Part shown: piece after piece, positions 35,701 to 42,769 of the stretch | Numbering within the stretch: the stretch's first letter is position 1 | How the letters are laid out: every line of letters starts with the position of its first letter | Assembly: GCF_018603905.1 (NCBI RefSeq) | Contig: NZ_JAHFZZ010000009.1 | Span: 436,200 to 500,199 of the forward strand | Direction: 5' to 3' | From: Nonomuraea sp. NEAU-A123 | GTDB taxonomy: Bacteria > Actinomycetota > Actinomycetes > Streptosporangiales > Streptosporangiaceae | DNA length: 64,000 nt | Translations under genes and position numbers: made by a program | Notes under the pieces: generated by a model | Database searches by the model: none | What the model was told of the DNA's origin: nothing | What the model saw: only the letters and a program-made list of their open reading frames with translations

Positions 35701-36457
35701 TCTGTCAGGCCATACGGGGAAGATCAACTCAGTGGCGCTGAGCTCTGACGGGACGGTCCTGGCCAGCGCCTCAGACGACAAGACCGTCCGCCTGTGGGAC
35801 GTGCAGACTGGTCGCACGCTCGCCGTGCTCGAAGGCCACACTGCCGAGGTTAAGCAGGTCGCGTTCAGTCCAGACGGCAAAACGCTCGTCTCTGGAAGCT
35901 GGGACTGGACGGTCCGACTGTGGGATGTGGCCACGCACCGGCAGGTGGGCGACGCCCTTACCGATCATCATGGCTATGTCAACTCGGTGGCGTTCAGCCC
36001 CGATGGCACACTGCTGGCCAGCGCCTCCGACGACCAGACGGTCCGCCTCTGGGACACCGCGACTCGTCGCGCCCTGGGGGCTCCCCTCGCCGGGCACAGT
36101 GGTCCCGTTACCCAGGTGGCGTTCAGTGCGGATGGCAGGCTGCTCGCCAGTGCCAGCCAGGACACGACGCTGCGGCTATGGGATGTGGGAACACGCAGAG
36201 CGATCGGACAGCCGCTACGCGGGCATACGGACGTGGTTTACACGGTGGCCTTCAGTTCGGACGGCAAGACCTTGGCAAGCGGCTCGAAGGATCAGACGGT
36301 GCGGCTGTGGAACGTTGCATTGCCTGAGGATGACCACATCCTCGCCAGCGTGTGCCCCATCGCCGACGGCTCCCTCACTCCAGAGCAATGGGAGTCCTAC
36401 GCCCCCGAAGAGGACTACCGTCAAGCCTGCCCGCCCAGGCCGATCCGGTCACCATGA
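32720..36457 (+). CDS. STAND NTPase with N-terminal amyloid-like motif and 14 WD40 repeats
   Basis: 1245 residues from GTG 32720. Order: motif YNVVAPGAQGLQVGTGNVQ (residues 14-32); nSTAND1-type NTPase starting SPYRGLAAFEEVDAPFFFGR, Walker A GVSGAGKSSLL (105-115), Walker B LLLIVDQFEQ (Asp about 200); helical arm to about 520; a hydrophobic, probably membrane, segment (about 533-553); then 14 WD40 repeats (about 616-1203), i.e. two seven-bladed propellers, each with GHxxxVxxVAFSPDG and TVRLWD. NLR-like proteins of this build act as sensors in regulated cell death or phage defence. The start overlaps the putative effector gene, so the two are translated together. Confidence 0.88.
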   Translation: MDNDEDATPGGDRYNVVAPGAQGLQVGTGNVQYVFVYQNRLTWSDKVAPPPLMNMSGEVDSPYRGLAAFEEVDAPFFFGRDKAIAHMLERMSRMPDHSGILVVSGVSGAGKSSLLRAGVLPRIRGMGLEGAREAADWPCVVFTPTGSPLDKLAVGVALRAGVDAGAVRRALDDDPAGFALTASQAAASYGDGARLLLIVDQFEQVFTQCDEWQRRAFVTALHAATMQAKVPRALAVLLVRADFEARLADMPELEEAVQDRYLVTSMTRRQLQLAITEPAKKARAQVEPELVEELLRNADSHVVQPAGPLSTAVSGAGVLPLFSHALDQAWRGRADEEALTLADYERTGGIEGAVEASAQRAYDGLSLSQQATARRIFMRLTATSSDGMDTAARVTRSALTAGMSAGEEADTERVLEAFTGERLIMLAADTVEISHEVLLTAWPLLRDTWLAETHADRIVRTRLAASAGEWAEHGKDISYLYGGSLLETAGAAAHRVTSDPARHAPLNEVERAFLEASSAAQDRRTRARRRRNTLLMALCAGLAAASMAAVIANFNATSQHTMALSRQFGAQSEAAADGDPIASARLAAAAWHTGDTSEARHSLLAVLRSPYRSSLTAHTGPIYGVAFNKDGVLAAAGADGTVRLWDAAHHRLLGTLVGHQGIVFRVAFSSDGGTLASTGRDGTVRLWDVASRTQIGKPLTGHEETVYGVAFSPDGETLATGGYDRTVRLWSVNSHRLFHTLKGHTGTVVGVAFSPDGKTLASTSNDGTVRLWTTSTGWPLRTLRGHKGAVNPVAFNRDGTLLTGGWDHLARAWDVRTGEQLGVPFTAHTNTVYGLEPSPDGTLLATAGIDNTVWIWDMRTHRPLRALPGHKGPVYGVAFSPDGAILATTGDDATVRLWDMTIDRPIRTLTGHSGVVSSVAFRKDSTMMASGSDDDTVRVWDTATYRQLDAITDHAADVRGVVFAPHDGRIMATGSWDRTVRLWDAATRRPLGPPLSGHTGKINSVALSSDGTVLASASDDKTVRLWDVQTGRTLAVLEGHTAEVKQVAFSPDGKTLVSGSWDWTVRLWDVATHRQVGDALTDHHGYVNSVAFSPDGTLLASASDDQTVRLWDTATRRALGAPLAGHSGPVTQVAFSADGRLLASASQDTTLRLWDVGTRRAIGQPLRGHTDVVYTVAFSSDGKTLASGSKDQTVRLWNVALPEDDHILASVCPIADGSLTPEQWESYAPEEDYRQACPPRPIRSP

Positions 36458-36768
36458 TCGCGGAATACGTGGCAGCACCTGCACGGTCAGCGAGAAGCAT
36501 GGTGACGGCAGTGGGTTCCGAAAACGTGACCGGTTCGCGACCCAACATCCTTCGGCGCCTCGGCGGATCGTCGCTGCATTGGTCCCCCGTCTGCACGGTC
36601 ATGTCGACCGTACACGCAGTCTCTGAGCAGTTCGGCCTCTTCACAGGCTGGTGCGCCCGCCCAACGTGAACACGCCTTTTGGACTCCCACCCTTCACTTG
36701 AGCGGCCGCTCGGTACGCACTTTGCTCCCTAAGGTTTGCCTGTCGAGCCTGTGGTGAATCAGAAGAAT

Positions 36769-36786
36769 TGTCGGGGCTCTCCGACA
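36769..36786. promoter_or_regulatory. Palindrome upstream of the 77-residue protein
   Basis: TGTCGG (36769-36774) and CCGACA (36781-36786) flank a 6-base spacer, 25 bp before ATG 36811. It is the only structured element in the gap 36458-36810, which otherwise shows no gene. An operator for the following small gene is likely. Confidence 0.45.
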
Positions 36787-36810
36787 GAATCAGCATAGAG
36801 AGGAGAGGCG

Positions 36811-37044
36811 ATGTCTCAGGATGTCCATGGCTCTGACCAGCACATACCTGCGCCCAACGGATGTCGGTGGTGTGGCGTCGAAGAGCGAAACCATTTTCAG
36901 CGTTGGAAACCTCCAGTGGGCTGGCATCAATGGGAGGCACCGACGTCAGAGCAGCGCAAGGAACGCATGCGCGCCCGCCGGCAACGCAATCAAGAAACCG
37001 GCGGACAAGCCCGTCTGACAGAGTTCAGGCCGCTCGTTGCCTGA
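36811..37044 (+). CDS. Small CxxC...H protein, phage/accessory type
   Basis: 77 residues with a strong GAGAGGAGAGG ribosome site. The core NGCRWCGVEERNHFQRW with GWHQWEAPTSEQRKERMRAR is a short zinc-ribbon-like motif (Cys-x2-Cys ... His) followed by a basic helix, a pattern common in small actinophage and mobile-element proteins. Function unknown; nucleic-acid binding is plausible. Its 3' end overlaps the convergent OLD nuclease gene by 20 bp. Confidence 0.7.
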   Translation: MSQDVHGSDQHIPAPNGCRWCGVEERNHFQRWKPPVGWHQWEAPTSEQRKERMRARRQRNQETGGQARLTEFRPLVA

Positions 37045-38884
37045 GCTCGGCGAACATCTCCCGGAGTTGAGTCGGCACCTCGGAGGGTTGCGTCAGGGCC
37101 AATGCCAGCTGAAACATCATCTCGGGCTTGCCGCCTGGCCCCTGCTCACTCTGCTCGTGGAGCATGCTCTGCACCCTCGAACTGAATTTTCCACCACCCC
37201 GGAGCGCCTTGAAGTCTTCCGCGCTCCATAGAGAATCGTTTCTGGGCCACACCTTGTTGGCCACCACGGCCCACATATCGTCGCCGAACAGCTCTTCGAA
37301 CTCATTGAAGCCTTCTGGCTCACCGATCATCTTTACGATCTCGCGGGTCTTTTCACCGAATGTGCGCCGCAACCGCTCTTCCTTGAACATGCCCTTGCCC
37401 GCGTTTCGGCTGTCAGCGTCGACCGCGACCACGACGGTACGACCGTGCTCGAACAGGTAGCGAGCGAGATGTAGCGCGCCTTCGTTGTTACAGCAGGCCC
37501 AAAGAGCTATGCCAGCCGATTGGAGAGACATCCCCTCGGACAACCGGAACAACAACGGAAACGCGCGCTGCTCCGACGGCCCCTCCACCGCAAGAAAACA
37601 GCGCTCATGCAGCAAGACAGAATTGCGAAGCCCCAAGGCGGCGGCAAGCTGTTGCAGGTGCAGGTCGATACTGTCGTGATCCTCCGCGCCGAGCCGCTCC
37701 ATCACGGTACGGCCCTCGTAGAGTTTCAGGTTGACCACGTCGGAGATATCGACACCATCGATGAGGTTCATCGAGTGTGTGGCGACGATGACGCTTACGT
37801 GCGAGATGGCCGACTGCTCGCGGATGAGCTGCATGATCTTGCGCTGGTGACTGTAGTCAAGGTGCGTGTCCGGCTCATCGTAGACAATGATCGTCTGGCA
37901 CCGAGTCGGCTGCAACGCGTCACCTTCCTCCAGCGGAGCCTCGGGCTCCACGTCCTCCTCGGAAGAGAGAAGTCGGCTCGTCCATTCCCAGATGGCCAGC
38001 CCGATGCGCCGCGTGCTGCCTTGACCGGACTGGTCCAGCCCGACGTGCTCCCCCGAAGTCCGAGCGAGCCGCAAGCGAGCTCCACGAAATGCCTGTGTGA
38101 AGGAGATCTCAGGCTCAACGAACACGTCGGCGAAGTCCGGGCAACGACTTCGAATGTGATCGCACAGAGACTTGGCGTCCGCGCGAAGCCGCTCCTTGAC
38201 ATCGGCTTCGATTGTCTGCAATCGCTCCTGCAGGACTTCATCGGCCATATGCGCCTGGAAGCGGCCATGCAGGACCGACCTCATAGAGTCTTCGATCGCT
38301 GACGCGCGACCGCCGAACGCCAGCACCTGAGGCAGTCGCCCGGCGAGGCTGGCCGGGGCAGCGACCCATCCGGGAGGCCCAGAGCGTTCGGATGCGTATG
38401 CCCGAAGAAGGTCCTCGATCTCGGCCCTTCGCTGAGGAACAGGGGAAATCCCCAACTCCTTCGCCAGCTCCTTGAGTTCCGGCACCCGATACATGGACAA
38501 GTCGCGCAGTCGATCGTCATCCGGGATCGGCAGCCAGCACTCAAGGGAGTCGACCAGATCTTCTCCAGCACAACGCCTGATTCGGAGCTGAGGTGGGAGG
38601 CGGAATGTATCCTGCTCCCATTCGTCAAGCGTAAAGACGCCCTCCACCACGCTCAGTTCGTACCGACGCGAGGCCTCGCCTTGGGTGTCCACGCCACCAG
38701 TCGGCATGTACGTACGGTCATCCCCGTCCAGGCTGTAACTACCGACGAGGAATTGCAGAGAGGCGAGCACGGCACTCTTGCCACCGTCGTTATGCCCCGC
38801 GAGGATCGTTGGCCTGCTAACGGGAATGTCAGTCACGTTCACGAGCGAGCGGAAACCGCTGACCGAGAAGCTGCTGAGATACAC
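37025..38884 (-). CDS. OLD-family ATP-dependent endonuclease (AAA ATPase + TOPRIM)
   Basis: 619 residues. The N-terminal ABC-type ATPase starts MYLSSFSVSGFRSLVNVTDI, Walker A is GHNDGGKS (residues 30-37), and Walker B is IIVYDEPDTHLD (about 331-342). The C-terminal TOPRIM domain has the metal-binding FLAVEGPSEQRAFP (about 427-440) and VVVAVDADSRN (about 485). This is the architecture of OLD nucleases and GajA of Gabija. No UvrD-like helicase (GajB) is adjacent, so it is better read as a stand-alone OLD nuclease, probably antiphage. It lies directly beyond the STAND/effector pair in an island with integrase and IS debris. Confidence 0.85.
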   Translation of the reverse strand: MYLSSFSVSGFRSLVNVTDIPVSRPTILAGHNDGGKSAVLASLQFLVGSYSLDGDDRTYMPTGGVDTQGEASRRYELSVVEGVFTLDEWEQDTFRLPPQLRIRRCAGEDLVDSLECWLPIPDDDRLRDLSMYRVPELKELAKELGISPVPQRRAEIEDLLRAYASERSGPPGWVAAPASLAGRLPQVLAFGGRASAIEDSMRSVLHGRFQAHMADEVLQERLQTIEADVKERLRADAKSLCDHIRSRCPDFADVFVEPEISFTQAFRGARLRLARTSGEHVGLDQSGQGSTRRIGLAIWEWTSRLLSSEEDVEPEAPLEEGDALQPTRCQTIIVYDEPDTHLDYSHQRKIMQLIREQSAISHVSVIVATHSMNLIDGVDISDVVNLKLYEGRTVMERLGAEDHDSIDLHLQQLAAALGLRNSVLLHERCFLAVEGPSEQRAFPLLFRLSEGMSLQSAGIALWACCNNEGALHLARYLFEHGRTVVVAVDADSRNAGKGMFKEERLRRTFGEKTREIVKMIGEPEGFNEFEELFGDDMWAVVANKVWPRNDSLWSAEDFKALRGGGKFSSRVQSMLHEQSEQGPGGKPEMMFQLALALTQPSEVPTQLREMFAELRQRAA

Positions 38885-39362
38885 GGTGCTCGGACGCTCC
38901 GTTCATTCAAGCGAGGGCCCGGGCACAGACCCTCAAGAAGTTCCGGCCCCTTAGCAACACTAGCCGCCAAGAGGCTCATGAGTCTCATAGAGCATCGTAG
39001 AACCCCTCCGCTGCCCCCTAGGCCAAGTTCCCCTCCAGTCAGACCCCAAGAGCCTCACTGTCAAGGATCCGACGCTTCTGATCAGGCGAAACTCCTATGG
39101 CATGCTGGCCGACACTTCACTTGCTTCGCCTCCCAGTCAGGTTCTCGATAGGCATCATCACGCCTGGCAGGTCAATCTCAACGAGGCGATACCGGGCGAC
39201 ACTGCGCAAACCCTACAGGCGTCGCCCAAGATGGCGCATAACCTGCTAAGGCTGGTTTGGCACCGCCCGGCCTGCTCTCACCCAATCGAGTTTTGGCTTT
39301 GACTGTAAAATTACGGAGAATAGATATCGGGAACGCCCTCCTCAGGAGAGTGTCCAGTAAAT
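38885..39362. other. Gene-free stretch between OLD nuclease and IS element
   Basis: These 478 bp show no open frame with a credible start and no recognisable domain. Base composition is less GC-rich than the chromosome, in keeping with decayed accessory DNA. It includes the promoter region of the OLD nuclease. Confidence 0.5.
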
Positions 39363-39399
39363 GGCTCTGGCCCGTAATCGGTGGGGGCGCTGAGTGATC
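39363..39399. repeat. IS inverted repeat, left end
   Basis: 37 bp, inverted relative to 40824-40860 with a single mismatch. It starts GGCTCTGGCCCGTAATCGG and ends TGAGTGATC, one base before the transposase stop codon. Confidence 0.9.
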
Positions 39400-39400
39400 T

Positions 39401-40806
39401 TCATTGCAGCAGGATGCGGTGGCGCAGGAGGTCGAACCCGGCGCGGCCGTGCATCTGCCGCATGATCCTCTTACAAGTTACGTGGAATCAGCCGTTGGGG
39501 GTGATCATGTCCCCTTCGGTCTTGTCACGTACTTGAGGGGCAGTGGTGAGCGCGGTGGTGCTGAAGGGTGAGGGCGGCGTTCACGGCGTCGCGGTCGAGT
39601 TCGAGGCCGTTGGCGAAGCCGTGCAGGTGGGGCAGGTCAGCGGCTCGGACGGTGGTGATCGAGGTGGTGAGCTTGGTGTCGTTGCCTGCAGTTGGGGTGA
39701 GGAGTTCGGCGAAGTCGCGGACATGGCGGGCGAGTTCGGCCAGTTCGGGGCAGGCGGCCGTGAGGTCCTGCACCAGTTGGGTGTCGCTTTCGCGCAGCCG
39801 GTCGGGATGGGCGAGCAGGAGACGGGCCAGGCGGCGTGGGGTGATGACGGGCCGCTGGGGCCGGAAGCGCGGAGCGCGGCGTAAGGCCTCGGGTTCGCGG
39901 GTGCGGGCGTAGCGCTTGACGGTGTTGAGGGACAAGTTCAGGCGGCGGGCGCACTCCATGAGGCCGACACCCTTATTGAGCAGGTCGTGGATCTGCTGCC
40001 AACGCTCGCGGGTGCTCTGTTCGCGCACGCCGGCGGGCCGGGGCGGGTTGACCGTGGCCCAGCAGGCGCTGTGGGAACGAACCTCAGCGAGGACCTTGTC
40101 ACAGAGGATCCGCCCCCAGGTGCCATCGGTCGCCGACCTGCACAGCATCCGGCAGGGCACGTCGAACCGCCTCGCCGTAGGCGCCCGACCCGTCGCGGCA
40201 GACGATCTCGACCCCAGGGTGGGATCGCAGCCAGGCCTCCAGGACGTCGATCCGCTCGCCAGTCTCGGCGTCGGTGAGGATGGTGGCATACCGGTGGCGG
40301 CGCTTGAGAGCGAAGTCATCGACACCCAGCACTCGCGGGACTCATAACGCTGGCAGCGGTAGCCGCATGAGCAAGCGCAGTGCCGTGGACCTTGAGACCG
40401 CGACGGCCAGGACCACCGAGAGCCGAGCCCCCGCCCGGTCGGCCAGCTCTTTGACCACTGCCCCCTGTTGGCCGGTGAGCCTGCTGGTTCGACGCTGGTA
40501 GCGCTCGAGCAGCCCGGGCACCTGCTCACGAAACGTCTGCCGAGAGCATCCCCACGCCGGGCAGAGCAGACGCCGTACCTGTACCGACACCACCACCCGC
40601 CGCCCATCGACCAGGACATCGGCCACCGTCCGGCTGTAGTAGCCGTGCACCCGACCGGTCAGCGTCCCGCACACCGGGCACGGTATCGGTGCACCGCGAG
40701 TACGGGCCATGACAGGAATGAGGTCGTCCTCGTCCTTCACTCCTTCGATGACCAGGGCAGACAGACCCGCAAACGCCACACCCATAAGATCGTCGATCTT
40801 CAGCAC
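39401..40806 (-). pseudogene. ISL3-family transposase, multiply broken
   Basis: The parts of a full transposase follow in order: zinc-binding N-terminus (IPCPVCGTLTGRVHGYYSR), DDE strands (VLGVDDFALKRRHRYATIL, CRDGSGAYGEAVRRALPDAV and QVGDRWHL), the helix-turn-helix insertion (GLMECARRLNLSLNTVKRYA) and the C-terminus (KRIMRQMHGRAGFDLLRHRI). Defects: in-frame TGA at 40342-40344, a frameshift near 40110 after DRWHL, and loss of frame plus a stop near 39530-39450, where the conserved NGxTEGxNTxTK region should be. The transposase cannot be active. Confidence 0.88.
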
Positions 40807-40823
40807 GGGCTAGCCTGGCAGGT

Positions 40824-40860
40824 GATCACTCAGCGCCACCACCGATTACGGGCCAGAGCC
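40824..40860. repeat. IS inverted repeat, right end
   Basis: Inverted copy of 39363-39399, 36 of 37 bases matching. It lies 17 bp upstream of the transposase start. Beyond it (40861-41039) no gene is seen before the tRNA. Confidence 0.9.
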
Positions 40861-41039
40861 GAAAACCGTACAGTCCCCCCAGACCGCCGCTGCGGAAGCC
40901 GACAGACCGCCTCGGTCTTCGCCTGCCGACTCGGAACTGACCTCTGACCTGCAAAAAAAGGCCCTGCTCAGAGGGCACATCAACGCGTCCCCTAGTGGGT
41001 CCCGCGCAGGGAGCACTTGAAAGTTCAGGGTCTTCTGTG

Positions 41040-41113
41040 TGCCGCCCCAGGGATTCGAACCCTGAACCTCCGCCTCCTGAGGGCGGCGCCTCTGCCAGTT
41101 GGGCCAGAGCGGC
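41040..41113 (-). tRNA. tRNA with anticodon CAG (Leu by anticodon), short variable loop
   Basis: Cloverleaf read on the minus strand: acceptor GCCGCTC/GGGCGGC, D-stem GCC/GGC, anticodon stem CCGCC/GGCGG with loop CTCAGGA, variable loop AGGTT (5 bases), T-stem CAGGG/CCCTG with loop TTCGAAT, discriminator A, no encoded CCA. All stems pair. Leucine tRNAs of bacteria normally have a long variable arm, which is missing here, so the amino-acid assignment is uncertain although the gene is well formed. Confidence 0.85.
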
Positions 41114-41118
41114 TTGTT

Positions 41119-41156
41119 AGCCCCGGGCTCGGCTGGCGTGGGCCGAGCCCGGGGCT
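41119..41156. terminator. Perfect 15-bp stem-loop upstream of the tRNA
   Basis: Arms 41119-41133 and 41142-41156 are exact inverted copies (AGCCCCGGGCTCGGC) with an 8-base loop. It lies 5 bp upstream of the 5' end of the minus-strand tRNA. No T run follows on either strand; it may end read-through from upstream units or take part in tRNA precursor processing. Confidence 0.5.
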
Positions 41157-41243
41157 GGGGCTGTATCCGGCTGGGGGGCGCCATTCCCGTCGGCCAGACC
41201 GAGGCCCGCGGCCCCTTGTTCCATGGGCCGTCGTCCGTGAGAT

Positions 41244-41276
41244 GAAAAAAGCCGCCTCGGCAGGTTTCCGGGCGGC
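41244..41276 (-). terminator. Intrinsic terminator after the 19-residue ORF
   Basis: On the minus strand GCCGCC (41276-41271), a 14-base loop, GGCGGC (41256-41251), then a run of six T (41250-41245). This is a textbook rho-independent terminator, 19 bp after the stop of the small ORF at 41296. Confidence 0.75.
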
Positions 41277-41295
41277 GTCGTCTCTTTACGAGGGA

Positions 41296-41355
41296 TCACC
41301 CGGAATCCGGTCCGAGGAACTCAGGAAGCAGTTCGAGGGACTTCGCGTAGGTCAC
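41296..41355 (-). CDS. Small ORF, 19 residues, with strong ribosome site and terminator
   Basis: GTG 41355 is preceded by AGGAAGG with a 7-base spacer, ideal for translation, and the frame (product MTYAKSLELLPEFLGPDSG) stops just before a perfect intrinsic terminator. Nothing else explains why a terminator should stand here. The unit runs toward the tRNA at 41113. It may be a real micropeptide or a leader peptide of an attenuator. No family is recognised. Confidence 0.5.
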   Translation of the reverse strand: MTYAKSLELLPEFLGPDSG

Positions 41356-41436
41356 TGCACTGCCTTCCTGTCGTGGTGGACGTGCTCCACGGTAGCCGGA
41401 TGATCGCGGCGAATGCCACGTATTTACCGCAGGGGG

Positions 41437-41466
41437 ATGTCGAGGGCACGAGGGCGGCTTCGACAT
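41437..41466. promoter_or_regulatory. Inverted repeat ATGTCGA-N16-TCGACAT
   Basis: Perfect 7-bp arms (41437-41443 and 41460-41466) in the region between the divergent 19-residue ORF and the YCII-domain gene, about 40 bp before the latter's start. Position fits an operator for either unit. Confidence 0.45.
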
Positions 41467-41506
41467 ATTGGTTACCGGCATCGTCGAGACCGTATGGAGG
41501 CCACCG

Positions 41507-41878
41507 GTGAAGTACCTCATTCTGATCTACAGCAACCCGACGAGCCGGGCGGTCTGGGAGACGCTGAACGACGAGCAGCGCATGGAGTTCGGGCGCGGCC
41601 ATCTGTCCTTCACCGAAGAGCTGGCCGCCTCTGGCGAGCTGATCGTGTCGGAGGGGCTGGCCGACCAGTCGACGGCCAAGCGGGTCGCGGTACGCGAGGG
41701 CATGACGATGACAAGCGATGGGCCGTTCGCCGAGGTCAAGGAGCATCTGGCCGGGTTCTACCTGATCGAGTGCGACAGCATGGAGCGGGCGGTGGAGCTG
41801 GCCGCCAAGGTGCCCGACGCGGCCTTCAACGAGGTGGAGGTACGGCCGATCTTCGACATGAAGGGGCTGGAGCTATAG
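41507..41878 (+). CDS. YCII/DGPF-domain protein
   Basis: 123 residues, a single YCII-related ferredoxin-like domain (MKYLILIYSN at the start, DGPFAEVKEHLAGFYLIE in the middle, VEVRPIFDM at the end). The DGPF family is often encoded next to ECF sigma factors; none is adjacent here. GTG 41507 is chosen for its GGAGG site 7 bases upstream. Biochemical role not established. Confidence 0.85.
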   Translation: MKYLILIYSNPTSRAVWETLNDEQRMEFGRGHLSFTEELAASGELIVSEGLADQSTAKRVAVREGMTMTSDGPFAEVKEHLAGFYLIECDSMERAVELAAKVPDAAFNEVEVRPIFDMKGLEL

Positions 41879-41911
41879 GGGAACGACCGGCGTGGGCGGC
41901 GGCGGGCTGGG

Positions 41912-42769
41912 ATGATGCCGAAGGTGACCAAGGAATCTCCGGTGGCGCGGCGCCGGGTGCTGCTCGGCTCGCTGGCCGGGGCCGCGGTGGTGGCCGTGCT
42001 GGCGGTCGCCGCGCTGAACCAGGGCGAAACCCCCGAACAAGCCGCCGCGACCGCTGCGGAGACTGCCGCGCCGGGCACGACGGCCTCCGCGAACCCGCGT
42101 GCGTCCGCGAACGTGACCGACCCCCCTCCGGCGACCCCAACCGGCTCCACCCCCGCGAACGCGACCAGCCCGGCCGACCCCACTCCGGCGACTCCGGCCG
42201 GCTCCCCAACGCCGACGAGTTCGGTGAAGGTCTGGGAGGGGCCGCCCCCGCCGCCCGTCGACGCGAACCTGTCGAAGGGCTCGGCGCAGGCGCCGGTCAC
42301 GATCGTCGAGTTCGGTGACTTCAAGTGTCCCAACTGCCGCCGCTTCGCCCAGCGGATAGAGCCCGAGCTGAAGAGCCGCTACCTCGACACCGGCATCGTG
42401 CGGATGTTCTGGCGCGACTACCCGATCAGGGGCCGCGACTCCGTACGGGCCGCCGTGGCCGCCCGCGCCGCCTCCCGGCAGGGCCGGTTCTGGGAGTTCC
42501 ACGACGCCCTCTACGCGGGCGAGCAGCCGCGTCTCACCGACGCGAACCTGCGCTCCGTGGCCGCCCGGATCGGGCTCGACCTGGGCAGGTTCGACGCCGA
42601 CCGGCGCGACGAGTCCGTACGGCAGGTCGTGGACGGCGACCTCGAGTTCGCGCTCGAACTCGGCCTGTCCGGCACCCCCGCGTTCCTGATCAACGGTGAG
42701 CTGCTGTTCGGCGCCCAGCCGTTGGCCGCGTTCGAGAAGGCGATCGAGAAGGCCCGCCGCGCCGGATGA
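41912..42769 (+). CDS. Membrane-anchored DsbA-like thioredoxin-fold protein
   Basis: 285 residues: N-terminal membrane anchor (RRRVLLGSLAGAAVVAVLAV), a long Pro/Thr/Ala-rich linker to about residue 115, then a DsbA-type domain with active site CPNC (about residue 139, in FGDFKCPNCRRFAQ) and the cis-proline segment LSGTPAFLIN. It should oxidise or isomerise thiols of exported proteins. Its stop overlaps the start of the CcdA-like gene (ATGA), which would supply electrons across the membrane. Confidence 0.88.
   Translation: MMPKVTKESPVARRRVLLGSLAGAAVVAVLAVAALNQGETPEQAAATAAETAAPGTTASANPRASANVTDPPPATPTGSTPANATSPADPTPATPAGSPTPTSSVKVWEGPPPPPVDANLSKGSAQAPVTIVEFGDFKCPNCRRFAQRIEPELKSRYLDTGIVRMFWRDYPIRGRDSVRAAVAARAASRQGRFWEFHDALYAGEQPRLTDANLRSVAARIGLDLGRFDADRRDESVRQVVDGDLEFALELGLSGTPAFLINGELLFGAQPLAAFEKAIEKARRAG

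Larger units (their letters stand above)
39363..40860 (-). mobile_element. Decayed ISL3-family insertion sequence
   Basis: A 1498-bp element bounded by 37-bp terminal inverted repeats (39363-39399 and 40824-40860) with one mismatch; each outer end begins GGCTCTGGCCCGTAATCGG. The interior is filled by a broken ISL3 transposase gene. The 8 bp outside the two ends (CAGTAAAT and GAAAACCG) differ, so no target duplication is visible. This means later rearrangement, or decay of one flank. Confidence 0.9.

Noticed and set aside
37025-38884. Gabija system
   Set aside because: The OLD nuclease resembles GajA, but no UvrD-like helicase gene (GajB) is adjacent on either side.
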